64,000 bases of DNA from JAWPMV01 sp038527215. Lineage in GTDB: Bacteria > Bacteroidota > Bacteroidia > J057. Numbering within the stretch: position 1 is the first letter of the stretch; every line of letters begins with the position of its first letter. This document shows, piece after piece, positions 42,253 to 50,131 of this stretch. The notes under the pieces were generated by a model, which was not told where the DNA came from, searched no databases, and worked only from the letters and a program-made list of their open reading frames with translations. The stretch spans positions 1-64,000 of the forward strand of contig JBCBGC010000020.1 of the NCBI GenBank assembly GCA_038527215.1, written 5' to 3'. The translations under genes were made by a program, and so were the position numbers.

Positions 42253-42286
42253 CCCTAAAAAATAGGGATACCGGGTAGAACACCCG
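42253..42286 (-). promoter_or_regulatory. Tandem hairpins in the arginine operon leader
   Basis: In transcript order CGGGT...ACCCG (42286-42272) is followed by CCCTA TTTTT TAGGG (42267-42253), which includes a T run in its loop. They lie 46-80 nt before the first start codon. The arrangement could act as an attenuator or protein-binding site. No leader peptide rich in Arg codons is obvious. Confidence 0.4.
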
Positions 42287-42403
42287 CTGAGGGTTATATA
42301 TAGTGAATTGAGGCCCCTTAGGCCCTCCTGAAACGCCTGATTGCAGCCTGACATGGCTGAGAGATGAGAATATGATATATCAGGGACAGGTTTTGCATCG
42401 GGG

Positions 42404-42411
42404 CAAAGATA
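42404..42411 (-). promoter_or_regulatory. Putative -7 element of the arginine operon
   Basis: The minus strand reads TATCTTTG, an exact TAnnTTTG match, about 197 nt before the first start codon. A TTG occurs upstream but at 13 nt, not 20. If used, the mRNA has a leader of about 190 nt, unlike the near-leaderless genes elsewhere in the window. Confidence 0.45.
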
Positions 42412-42538
42412 GAAAAGGAATGATCAAATCACACTTTTTTTACGAGGAATAAGAAAAAACGGTTGCTTTATTGGAAAAATGGCAAAAATTGCCCCTTTCT
42501 TTTTACCACCAAGCCTGCTGCCTCTGCCCAGCATGATC

Positions 42539-42569
42539 TTGGGAATTCCTCCCTTATCGGCTAATTTTA
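42539..42569 (+). promoter_or_regulatory. Promoter of dtd
   Basis: TTG (42539-42541), 20 nt, TAATTTTA (42562-42569) matches the Bacteroidota consensus except for the last base. The ATG lies 19 nt downstream. Confidence 0.55.
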
Positions 42570-42588
42570 TGCGCCTAACTCAAATCAT

Positions 42589-43044
42589 ATGCGAGCCCTC
42601 ATCCAACGTGTAGCCCATAGCCAGGTCGTGGTCGAAGGAGAAATTACCGGAAAAATCGAGCGGGGCCTTTTGGTCCTGTTGGGGGTAACCCACGAGGATG
42701 GGCAGGAGGATATAGACTGGTTGGTCAAAAAGATTACCCAGCTTCGCATCTTCAATGATGAGGCGGGCAAAATGAACCTTTCGGTAGAAGACATCGGAGG
42801 TGATATCCTGGTCATTTCCCAATTCACCCTTTTTGCCGATGCCAAAAAAGGCAACCGCCCTTCCTACATCCGCTCGGCTCGGCCAGAGGTCTCCATTCCG
42901 CTTTATGAAGCCTTCCTCAGCAACTTACGCAGCAAGTTCTCCGGGGCCGTGGCTACCGGGATTTTCGGAGCTGAAATGAAAGTTACTTTGCTCAACGATG
43001 GACCGGTTACCCTGATGTTGGATTCTCGACAACGAGACTTTTAG
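42589..43044 (+). CDS. dtd: D-aminoacyl-tRNA deacylase
   Basis: This 151-residue DTD protein removes D-amino acids (and Gly from mischarged tRNA-Ala) from tRNA. Both active-site motifs are present: SQFTLFADAKKGNRPSY (SQFTL) and NDGPVTLMLDS (GPVT with the cross-subunit proline pair). The N-terminus MRALIQRVAHSQVVVEGE is typical. It is divergent from the arginine operon and is followed 2 bp later by a glycosyltransferase gene. Confidence 0.96.
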   Translation: MRALIQRVAHSQVVVEGEITGKIERGLLVLLGVTHEDGQEDIDWLVKKITQLRIFNDEAGKMNLSVEDIGGDILVISQFTLFADAKKGNRPSYIRSARPEVSIPLYEAFLSNLRSKFSGAVATGIFGAEMKVTLLNDGPVTLMLDSRQRDF

Positions 43045-43046
43045 CC

Positions 43047-44333
43047 ATGAAACTCCTCTCCGCTGATTCCATGTCCCGCCGCTGGGTATGGGCCATCCTG
43101 GGCCTGGGCCTCGTAATCCGGGTGCTCTATGCGGGTGGATTAGGAGAATCCCTATGGGCAGGAGATGCCCTGGGCTATCTTTTTCAAGCAGACCAAATCC
43201 TGTCAGGCGAAGCATTCTTTCCTTATTGGCCGCCGGGACTGCCCTACTACCTGGCGATTTGGAAAGGGCTGTTTGGGGAAAGCTTTTGGGGAATCACCGC
43301 CTGGATGTTGACCTGGTATGTGGGCTTCCATTTCCTCCTGCAAAAAGCCTTTTCCCTCACGCCTTTAGCTCAGCGCCTTTTCCTGCAAAGAGCAGCCCTC
43401 CTGTTGTTTGCGCTATTTCCGGCTTTTGTCCATCATAGTGTAGCGCCATTGACCCATCTCCCCGTAGCGGTGCTGTTATTGGCGGCCTGGGTCGGGTGGA
43501 AAAAAGGCTGGTCGCCCTGGCTGTTGGGGCTGATGCTGGGCCTGATGCTGCTTATCCGACCGGCCAGCAGCATGGTCATTCCGGTCTTGGGGTGGATAGC
43601 TTGGCGGGAAAAAAGCTACCTGTGGAGACAAAGCTTCCTAGGCCTGATGTGCCTGCTCCTGCCCCTTGCCTTATGGCAAACGCACACCTACCGCATGAAC
43701 GGCTATTGGCTCAACATCAACCACGCCAACAGCTACAATCTCTGGTTGGGCAATCATCCGGCTTCTCCCCACTACAAAAACTGGTGGCTGGGGTCTCATG
43801 CTGATCAGGACCTGGATCGCTTCGGGCGGTTGTATCACCAGCGGTTGAGCATCGAAAGCATGCCTGCTTCTATGCAGGAGAGCGCCTATCGCATTTCCAC
43901 CTGGGAACATATCCGCCTGCAGCCCGGCATTTTTATGCTGCGGGTGAGTAACCGGGGGCGGGTATTCTTTGCTTTTGACACCTTCACCGGTGCCCGACTG
44001 ATCAATGCAGGTCATGCCCTGGGCTGGTTGCTGTTATTACTGGATGCGATGTGCTACGGGCTTTTGTCGGTCTGGGCGTTGAAAGGAGGGGTTTTTGGAC
44101 CAAAAAAACGAGTCCGCCCTTATCTCTGGCTAATTACGGCTTATGCATTTCCTTATTTGCTGGCTTTTTCTCACCCCTCTTATCATCTGGCGGTCCTGCC
44201 TTTTTTTCTGCTGCTGGGGGCAGAAGGTCCCATTAATTCAGACCCGGAAGTCTGGACGGATCGGCGACTATTAATAGGCTTGCTGATGTGGGGCCTCATC
44301 CAGCTAGAATGGATTTATCATATGCTACCCTGA
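43047..44333 (+). CDS. Polytopic GT-C type glycosyltransferase
   Basis: This 428-residue inner-membrane protein has about 9-11 membrane helices. The first extracytoplasmic loop carries the acidic pair in GESLWAGDALGYLFQADQIL, followed by PYWPPGLPYYLAIW, as in GT39/GT83-type (dolichyl- or undecaprenyl-phosphate sugar) transferases. A later Asn-rich loop (NINHANSYNLWLGNHPASPHY) faces the periplasm and is typical of the family. Acceptor and sugar cannot be told. It starts 2 bp after dtd, so the two are co-transcribed. Confidence 0.8.
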   Translation: MKLLSADSMSRRWVWAILGLGLVIRVLYAGGLGESLWAGDALGYLFQADQILSGEAFFPYWPPGLPYYLAIWKGLFGESFWGITAWMLTWYVGFHFLLQKAFSLTPLAQRLFLQRAALLLFALFPAFVHHSVAPLTHLPVAVLLLAAWVGWKKGWSPWLLGLMLGLMLLIRPASSMVIPVLGWIAWREKSYLWRQSFLGLMCLLLPLALWQTHTYRMNGYWLNINHANSYNLWLGNHPASPHYKNWWLGSHADQDLDRFGRLYHQRLSIESMPASMQESAYRISTWEHIRLQPGIFMLRVSNRGRVFFAFDTFTGARLINAGHALGWLLLLLDAMCYGLLSVWALKGGVFGPKKRVRPYLWLITAYAFPYLLAFSHPSYHLAVLPFFLLLGAEGPINSDPEVWTDRRLLIGLLMWGLIQLEWIYHMLP

Positions 44334-44389
44334 GCGCGAAAGCTTGCTTTGGCCTACCAAATCCCCTCCTCAAGTCTTAATTTCGTGCC

Positions 44390-44728
44390 ATGACCATCAG
44401 CGAAGCTCAACAGACCGTAGACACCTGGATCAAGGATATCGGGGTGCGCTATTTTTCCGAACTCACCAATATGGCCATGCTCATGGAAGAAGTAGGAGAA
44501 GTCTCCCGCATCATGGCCCGCAAATACGGTGATCAATCCTTCAAGAAATCCGATGAAGCCGTGGACCTGGCCGACGAAATGGCCGATGTATTGTTTGTCC
44601 TGATCTGCCTGGCCAACCAAACTGGCGTAGACCTGGAAGTGGCCCTAAAGCAGAATCTCGACAAAAAGACCAAACGGGATGCCACCCGCCACAAGAATAA
44701 TCCCAAGCTTCAGGACGGGAAGGCATAA
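44390..44728 (+). CDS. MazG-like nucleotide pyrophosphohydrolase
   Basis: This 112-residue all-alpha NTP pyrophosphatase contains the metal-binding pattern ELTNMAMLMEEVGEVSR (ExxE) and EAVDLADEMADVLFVLICLA (ExxD), so it should hydrolyse nucleoside triphosphates (possibly aberrant ones) to monophosphates. It is a single MazG domain, smaller than E. coli MazG, closer to the iMazG/RS21-C6 size class. It lies 56 bp after the glycosyltransferase gene. Confidence 0.9.
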   Translation: MTISEAQQTVDTWIKDIGVRYFSELTNMAMLMEEVGEVSRIMARKYGDQSFKKSDEAVDLADEMADVLFVLICLANQTGVDLEVALKQNLDKKTKRDATRHKNNPKLQDGKA

Positions 44729-44825
44729 TTTTTTTTCACCTGTAGGCAGCCTTTTTACAAATAGGTCGTTTTTATCATTGTGTGAACCAAACTACTTATT
44801 TGCATGAGCGCCACACTGGTGCAAG

Positions 44826-44862
44826 AGGGATGTCGATGGCAGCGACATCCCTTTCCTTTTTT
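44826..44862 (+). terminator. Rho-independent terminator
   Basis: AGGGATGTCG (44826-44835) and CGACATCCCT (44843-44852) with a 7-nt loop are followed by TTCCTTTTTT. It lies about 100 nt after the MazG-like gene and about 60 nt before the probable start of the next gene. It also shows that an in-frame upstream ATG at 44804 is unlikely to be the real start of that gene. Confidence 0.75.
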
Positions 44863-44920
44863 ATTTCCCTTCCCATTTTCGCAGGGTGCATTTCAGGAAG
44901 AAATTCACGATATTGAAGAC

Positions 44921-45220
44921 ATGTTGAATCAATACATGGTCGAATTTCAATTACCCAAAGTCATCGATGAAACCTTCTTGGGGCTCATTCCTGAGCAGCG
45001 GGCCAGAGTAAATGAACTGGTGCATGAGGGAACCATTCGTTCCTATACGCTGACCCTGGACCGGGCCAAACTCTGGGTAGTGTTTGTGGCAGGTTCTGAA
45101 GGGGAGGTGAAAAAATTGATTCGTACGTTTCCCATTTCTCCTTATGTAGAGGCCGAAATCCATGAGCTCATGTTTCACGACATGGCTTCCCACGAACTGC
45201 CGCGCCTCTCCCTTAATTAG
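44921..45220 (+). CDS. Small muconolactone-isomerase/YciI-like ferredoxin-fold protein
   Basis: This 99-residue protein has the pattern of small alpha-beta-barrel dimers: MVEFQLPKVIDETFLGLIPE, ARVNELVHEGTIRSYTLT, LWVVFVAGSEGEVKKLIRTF and a C-terminal helix ending EIHELMFHD. Members are often muconolactone isomerase-like or YciI-like, but the catalytic residues are not identifiable, so no reaction is assigned. The ATG at 44921 (or 44936) is preferred over 44804, because the upstream frame would translate a terminator and a low-complexity Phe/Pro run. Its 3' end overlaps the convergent Nudix gene by 8 bp. Confidence 0.7.
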   Translation: MLNQYMVEFQLPKVIDETFLGLIPEQRARVNELVHEGTIRSYTLTLDRAKLWVVFVAGSEGEVKKLIRTFPISPYVEAEIHELMFHDMASHELPRLSLN

Positions 45221-45767
45221 TTTTCGGACGAAATCCTTCTTTCCAGCCGCCGATGAATACCCCATGATAGTTGGTATGGCGGGTGCGTAAGTAATGCTTT
45301 ATGGCAAAGGTACTGGAGGGAAAGGCCATTTGGTCATAGGGGATTTCCTCCGGTGCAAAGAGGCGGGCATCCAGGCTTTCCTCGCCCGGATTCAACTCAG
45401 GGGAGGGGAGTTTCCCAAGAAAAAACAGATAGATCTGATTGATTCGTGGAATGCTATACAAAGCATGCATGCGCAGGATGTCCACCTTAACGCCCGCTTC
45501 TTCCATGGTTTCCCTTTTGGCTCCGTCTTCTGCGGTTTCTCCATTTTCCAGGTATCCGGCCGGAAGATTCCAATAGCCTTCCCGGGGGGCAATGGCGCGC
45601 TTGCAGAGCAAGATTTTTCCTTCATAGACCGGCAGACAGCCCACCACCATATTGGGATTTTGGTAGTGAATCGTCCCGCAATCCGTGCAGACAAAGCGCG
45701 GGCGATTATCTCCTTTAGGAATTCTAAACAGCAGGGCAGCACTCCCGCATTGGCTACAAAAGTTCAT
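45213..45767 (-). CDS. Nudix hydrolase with N-terminal zinc ribbon
   Basis: This is a 184-residue protein. The N-terminus is a four-Cys zinc ribbon (FCSQCGS and FVCTDCGTIHY), as in NADH pyrophosphatase (NudC). The Nudix box is complete: GYLENGETAEDGAKRE followed by TMEEAGV. It is much shorter than NudC (about 257) and lacks the SQPWPFPxS signature, so NADH specificity cannot be claimed; it fits the zinc-ribbon Nudix proteins common in Bacteroidota. Substrate unknown, presumably a nucleoside diphosphate derivative. Confidence 0.88.
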   Translation of the reverse strand: MNFCSQCGSAALLFRIPKGDNRPRFVCTDCGTIHYQNPNMVVGCLPVYEGKILLCKRAIAPREGYWNLPAGYLENGETAEDGAKRETMEEAGVKVDILRMHALYSIPRINQIYLFFLGKLPSPELNPGEESLDARLFAPEEIPYDQMAFPSSTFAIKHYLRTRHTNYHGVFIGGWKEGFRPKTN

Positions 45768-45901
45768 GAAACAGGGGCTTTTGAGGCGTTTTGGGGCGAT
45801 AAAAGGCCCAATTTGACCTTAATTCTCTCCCTATGCAAACCTTGTGCGCAGGATTCGGTTATTTAGCCAACACACATTTGATAAGAAAAAAAGAGGAACA
45901 C

Positions 45902-47380
45902 ATGTCCGCGAAAAAAAATGTCATCGTCATAGGGGCTGGATTTGCCGGCCTTTCTTCCGCGGCTTTACTGGCGCAAGCGGGTTATTCTGTCAAGATTTTG
46001 GAGAAAAATGATCAGGCTGGTGGGCGCGCCCGCCGCTGGTCCAAAGACGGCTATACCTTCGATATGGGGCCCAGCTGGTATTGGATGCCGGATGTCTTTG
46101 ATGCCTGGTTTGGTCTCTTCGGGAAAAAAGTCTCCGACTATTATGAACTCAAACGACTCGATCCTTCTTATCGGGTCTACTTTGGAGACGATGACTACGT
46201 AGATGTGCCCGCCGAGCTGGAAGATTTGGTGGCCCTCTTTGAATCTTATGAGCCCGGCAGTGGCCCTAAACTCAGAGAGTTCCTGGATCAGGCCGCTTAC
46301 AAATACAAAGTAGGCATGGGCGAATATGTCTTCCGTCCCAGCCACAATATTTGGGAATTTCTGGATTTCCGCTTGCTGCGGGAAAGCGTGCGCATCCAGA
46401 TGTTCCAATCTATGAGCAAGCACGTCCGCAAGTATTTCACCAACTCGCGCTTAATCAAGATTCTGGAATTTCCGGTCCTTTTTCTGGGCGCAACCCCAGA
46501 GAATACCCCGGCCCTTTACAGCATGATGAACCATGCTGACCTTTCCCTGGGCACCTGGTATCCTAAGGGCGGCATGCACAAAATCGTCGAAGGCATGGTA
46601 GCCGTAGCCGAGGAACAAGGCGTAGAAATCATCCTGGATACAGAAGTGGAGAAAATCGAGGTCGTAGACGGCAAGGCCAAGCAAATTTTCACCAGCCGAG
46701 GCACCTACGAAGCCGATCTCATCGTCGCCAATAGCGACTATCAGCATACTGACCAGCGGCTGCTCGAAAGCCCCTGGCGCACCTATTCTTCTCAGTATTG
46801 GGACAAGCGCACCATGTCGCCTTCCAGTTTGCTCTTTTACTTAGGCGTGAACAAAAAGCTCGACAAGCTCAAGCACCATACCCTCTTCTTTGATGAGGAC
46901 TTCCAACTGCATGCGGAGGAAATCTATACCGATCCCAAATGGCCCACCAAGCCGCTTTTCTACGTATCGGCTACCTCGATGACCGATCCTTCCGGCGCAC
47001 CCGAAGGCTGCGAAAACGTCTTCGTTCTCATTCCATTGGCTCCCGGCCTCACCGATAGCGAGGAGCAGCGCGAAAAATACTACCACATGGTCATGGAGCG
47101 GCTGGAAAAACTGACCGGCCAGGAAATTCGTTCCCATGTGGTCCTCAAGCGGAGCTACGCCATGAAGGACTTCGAGAAGGATTACCACTCCTTCAAGGGT
47201 AACGCCTACGGCCTCGCCAATACCCTCTTCCAAACCGCCTTTTTCAAACCCAAACTCAAGTCTAAAAAAGTCTCGAATTTGTACTACACCGGACAACTCA
47301 CCGTGCCCGGTCCCGGCGTACCGCCTTCCCTCATTTCCGGCCAGGTGGTGGCCCAGGAGATCATGAAGGATTACGCGTAG
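45902..47380 (+). CDS. crtI: CrtI-type carotenoid (phytoene) desaturase
   Basis: This 492-residue FAD-dependent desaturase/isomerase shows the dinucleotide-binding start VIVIGAGFAGLSSAALLAQA with LEKNDQAGGRARRW, the family segment FDMGPSWYWMPDVFDAWF and the C-terminal signature YTGQLTVPGPGVPPSLISGQ. CrtI enzymes introduce double bonds into phytoene to give lycopene or neurosporene. Related CrtD/CrtN enzymes cannot be excluded. The ATG at 45902 has a GAGGAA site just upstream and places the Rossmann motif at the N-terminus; an in-frame extension from 45833 is unlikely. No other carotenoid gene is nearby. Confidence 0.88.
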   Translation: MSAKKNVIVIGAGFAGLSSAALLAQAGYSVKILEKNDQAGGRARRWSKDGYTFDMGPSWYWMPDVFDAWFGLFGKKVSDYYELKRLDPSYRVYFGDDDYVDVPAELEDLVALFESYEPGSGPKLREFLDQAAYKYKVGMGEYVFRPSHNIWEFLDFRLLRESVRIQMFQSMSKHVRKYFTNSRLIKILEFPVLFLGATPENTPALYSMMNHADLSLGTWYPKGGMHKIVEGMVAVAEEQGVEIILDTEVEKIEVVDGKAKQIFTSRGTYEADLIVANSDYQHTDQRLLESPWRTYSSQYWDKRTMSPSSLLFYLGVNKKLDKLKHHTLFFDEDFQLHAEEIYTDPKWPTKPLFYVSATSMTDPSGAPEGCENVFVLIPLAPGLTDSEEQREKYYHMVMERLEKLTGQEIRSHVVLKRSYAMKDFEKDYHSFKGNAYGLANTLFQTAFFKPKLKSKKVSNLYYTGQLTVPGPGVPPSLISGQVVAQEIMKDYA

Positions 47381-47407
47381 GGGAGCGACCTCTTCGCGCT
47401 TGCTTTT

Positions 47408-47432
47408 GAGACGCCTGGCAAGGCGTCTCTAC
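47408..47432. repeat. GAGACGCC hairpin repeat, copy 1
   Basis: GAGACGCCT and AGGCGTCTC pair with a 4-nt loop and are followed by TAC. Related hairpins occur at 48268 and 57270. Similar GTAGAGACG...CGTCTCTAC palindromes are known as dispersed intergenic repeats in other bacteria. Confidence 0.7.
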
Positions 47433-47448
47433 AACCCACATCCATATA

Positions 47449-47575
47449 TGTCATCCCGGAATGGTCTCCGACCGTAGGGAGGGGAACATATCCGGGATCT
47501 CCGAGATAGCCTCAAGATCATGGAGACCCCGGATAAGCCTTTTTCCCGTTGGTCAAAAGTCTTTCCGGGATGACA
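47449..47575. repeat. Cloverleaf-type palindromic repeat (family A), copy 7
   Basis: A 127-bp unit with outer TGTCATCCCGGAA / TTCCGGGATGACA, perfect over 13 bp, and inner ATCCGGGATCTCC / GGAGACCCCGGAT with one mismatch. The right arm is the AAGCCTTTTTCC...AAAAGTCTT module. The outer stem carries a compensated change against other copies (A-T instead of G-C), which supports pairing. Confidence 0.85.
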
Positions 47576-47709
47576 ATTTGCGTTGTGGATGTGTTTTTGT
47601 CAGCGACAGGCCTGCGCTCGGCCTTTCCCCTCCAAGGAGGGGATGCCGTCGCTGCTGGCCCTGATACGATCAGGCTGGAACCGGTGCGTACACGACCCAC
47701 ATACATCTA

Positions 47710-47836
47710 TGTCATCCCGGAATGGTCTCCGACCGTAGGGAGGGGAACATATCCGGGATCTCGGAGATAGCCTCAAGATCATGGAGACCCCGGATAAGCC
47801 TTTTTCCCGTTGGTCAAAAGTCTTTCCGGGGTGACA
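47710..47836. repeat. Cloverleaf-type palindromic repeat (family A), copy 8
   Basis: This 127-bp unit is nearly identical to copy 7 and lies 261 bp downstream. Part of the flank is duplicated as well (the stretches after 47575 and after 47836 share TTTGCGTTGTGGATGTGTTT). Confidence 0.85.
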
Positions 47837-48047
47837 ATTTGCGTTGTGGATGTGTTTTTGTCTTCGACAGGCCTGCGCTCGGCCTTTCCCCTCCTTGGAG
47901 GGGGCGGGGGTGGGTTCAGGCTCTGCAGTTTTTTCAAAAGGGATGCTTATACCCACCCCTTTCTCCCCTCCGAGGAGGGAAATCCATCGCGCTTGGCCCT
48001 GATACGATCAGGCTGGAACCGGTGCGTACACGACCCACATACATCTA

Positions 48048-48204
48048 TGTCATCCCGGAATGGTCTCCGACCGTAGGGAGGGGAACATATCCGGGATCTC
48101 GGAGATAGCCTCAAAATCATGGAGACCCCCGACATCCGGATCGTCGGGATCTATGACCCGGATAAACCTTTTTCCCGTTGGTCAAAAGTCTTTCCGGGGT
48201 GACA
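48048..48204. repeat. Cloverleaf-type palindromic repeat (family A), copy 9, with 30-bp insertion
   Basis: This is the same unit as copies 7 and 8 but 157 bp long. A 30-bp segment containing the hairpin CCCGAC atccggatc GTCGGG sits inside one strand of the central stem. The insert resembles the small TCCCGAT...ATCGGGA hairpins found downstream at 48300. Confidence 0.85.
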
Positions 48205-48267
48205 ACTTGTGTTGTGATGTGTTTCTGTTTTCGACAAGCCCCATGCGCCCGAGGGCGCGAAGGTTGA

Positions 48268-48383
48268 GAGACGCATGCGAGGCGTCTCTACTTCTCACAG
48301 TCCCGATACATCGGGACGGTCTCACCTCTCACTTCTCACAGTTCCGCCACGCGGAACGATCTCACAGTCCCGCTTCGCGGGAC
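48268..48383. repeat. Cluster of small hairpin repeats
   Basis: A GAGACG...CGTCTC hairpin (48268-48288) is followed by three hairpins with related surroundings (CTCACAG before, GGTCT or GATCT after): GTCCCGA/TCGGGAC at 48300-48317, GTTCCGC/GCGGAAC at 48341-48357 and GTCCCGC/GCGGGAC at 48367-48383. Stems differ but keep pairing. The last ends 3 nt before the stop codon of the carboxylase gene. Confidence 0.75.
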
Positions 48384-48386
48384 GGT

Positions 48387-50042
48387 CTAGGTTTGTATCA
48401 CCCCAGGATTAAAAGGAGGTACATGCTCATTGAGGTTGGCCATTTCGATGCCGGTGGAAATGATTTTGCGGGTTTCGCGGGGGTCAATGATGCCATCTAC
48501 CCACAGGCGGGAAGCAGCATAATAAGGCGTGGTCTGCTCGTCGTAGCGGGAAGTAATCTCGTCCAGCAATTGCTTTTCCGCTTCAGGATCGACCGCTTCG
48601 CCGCGCTTTTTGCGGGCGGAAACCTGGATTTGCAGCAGGGTCTTGGCGGCTTGAGACCCGCCCATGACGGCAATCTTGGCCGAAGGCCAGGCAAAAATCA
48701 GCCGTGGATCGTAAGCCTTACCGCACATGGCGTAGTTGCCTGCACCATAAGAGTTGCCCACCACAAAGGTGAATTTGGGCACCACAGAATTGGACACGGC
48801 ATTCACCATTTTTGCGCCATCCTTGATGATGCCGCCCTGTTCGGAACGAGAACCCACCATAAAGCCGGTTACGTCTTGCAGGAAGATGAGCGGAATGCGC
48901 TTTTGGTTACAATTCATGATAAAGCGGGCGGCTTTGTCAGCCGAGTCAGAGTAGATCACCCCGCCAAACTGCATTTCGCCTTTGGCTGATTTGAGCACCT
49001 CACGCTGATTGGCCACGATACCGACCGCCCAGCCATCTACCCGCGCATAGGTGGTGATGATGGATTGACCGTAACCTGCTTTATATTCTTGTAAGCTGTC
49101 CGCATCAACCAGACGTGCCAGCAAGTCCCGCATTTCGTAGGGCTTGGCCGGGCTGGAAGGCAGAATGCCGAGCAGTTCTTTGGTCGGAAAGAGGGGGGCT
49201 TTGGGGGTTTCCCGATTAAACCCGGCTTTAGGTCCTTCGCCCATTTTGGCAACCAAGCCTCGCACCGTTTCCAGGCAGCTTTTGTCATCCGGTTCGTGGT
49301 AGTCTACTACCCCGGAAATGGTGTTATGCATTTTGGCTCCGCCTAGCTCTTCCATTTCTACGTCTTCGCCTATGGCGCTTTTGACCAGATAAGGACCAGC
49401 CAGGAAGACCGAGCCGGTGCCATCTACGATCAGAGCTTCATCGGACATGATGGGCAGGTAAGCGCCCCCTGCGACACAAGGCCCCATAATGGCGGCGATT
49501 TGGGGAATGCCTTTACTACTCATGACCGCATTGTTGCGGAAGATGCGCCCGAAGTGTTCTTTGTCTGGAAAAATCTCGTCCTGCATGGGCAAAAAGACCC
49601 CGGCACTGTCCACCAGATAAATGATGGGCAGGTGATTTTCCATGGCGATTTCCTGGGCCCGCAGATTTTTCTTGCCGGTCATTGGGAACCAGGCTCCCGC
49701 TTTTACGGTCGCGTCATTGGCGACGATCATGCAGAGCTTGCCGGAAACCCGACCGATGCCCGTTACTACCCCGGCAGAAGGGCAACCGCCGTATTCTTTA
49801 TACATACCATCGGCCGCCAGCGCCCCGATTTCCAGGAAGTCATCTTTGTCATCCAATAGAAGCTGGATGCGTTCGCGGGCGGGGAGTTTTCCTTTGGCGA
49901 TGTGCTTTGCCATGGATTTTTCTCCCCCACCTTCATACACCTTGGCGAGCTTACCGCGAAGTTGGCGGAGGAGCTCCAGGTGGTGGTCTTCGTTTTTATT
50001 GAAAGTGAGGTCGTTGAGGGGACGAGATGTTGATTTTGCCAC
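48387..50042 (-). CDS. Acyl-CoA carboxylase, carboxyltransferase (beta) subunit
   Basis: This 551-residue biotin-dependent carboxyltransferase subunit moves CO2 from carboxybiotin to an acyl-CoA. The N-terminal segment GGGEKSMAKHIAKGKLPARERI, the oxyanion regions GPCVAGGAYLPIMSDEALIV and YGAGNYAMCGKAYDPRLIF, and IPLIFLQDVTGFMVGS are characteristic. Similarity in layout is closest to methylcrotonyl-CoA carboxylase beta (leucine breakdown), but propionyl- or geranyl-CoA cannot be ruled out without the biotin-carboxylase partner, which is not in the window. The start is unsure: GTG 50042 fits family length, while the frame is open upstream to TTG 50111. Confidence 0.88.
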   Translation of the reverse strand: MAKSTSRPLNDLTFNKNEDHHLELLRQLRGKLAKVYEGGGEKSMAKHIAKGKLPARERIQLLLDDKDDFLEIGALAADGMYKEYGGCPSAGVVTGIGRVSGKLCMIVANDATVKAGAWFPMTGKKNLRAQEIAMENHLPIIYLVDSAGVFLPMQDEIFPDKEHFGRIFRNNAVMSSKGIPQIAAIMGPCVAGGAYLPIMSDEALIVDGTGSVFLAGPYLVKSAIGEDVEMEELGGAKMHNTISGVVDYHEPDDKSCLETVRGLVAKMGEGPKAGFNRETPKAPLFPTKELLGILPSSPAKPYEMRDLLARLVDADSLQEYKAGYGQSIITTYARVDGWAVGIVANQREVLKSAKGEMQFGGVIYSDSADKAARFIMNCNQKRIPLIFLQDVTGFMVGSRSEQGGIIKDGAKMVNAVSNSVVPKFTFVVGNSYGAGNYAMCGKAYDPRLIFAWPSAKIAVMGGSQAAKTLLQIQVSARKKRGEAVDPEAEKQLLDEITSRYDEQTTPYYAASRLWVDGIIDPRETRKIISTGIEMANLNEHVPPFNPGVIQT

Positions 50043-50131
50043 AAATAGTTGTTTTAAACCAGCCCGCAAGTTAGGCGATTTTAGGGAGAAAAACCCGGAT
50101 GTTTGGGACAAAAAAACCGACCTTTTTGCCC

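Noticed and set aside
42208..42588. Known riboswitch (for example TPP) or tRNA in the gap before the arginine operon
   Set aside because: No conserved riboswitch core and no tRNA T-loop consensus could be aligned; only simple hairpins are visible.
48060..48989. Open frame of 309 codons on the + strand starting in a repeat
   Set aside because: The first part translates a family-A repeat and the rest is antisense to the carboxylase gene.
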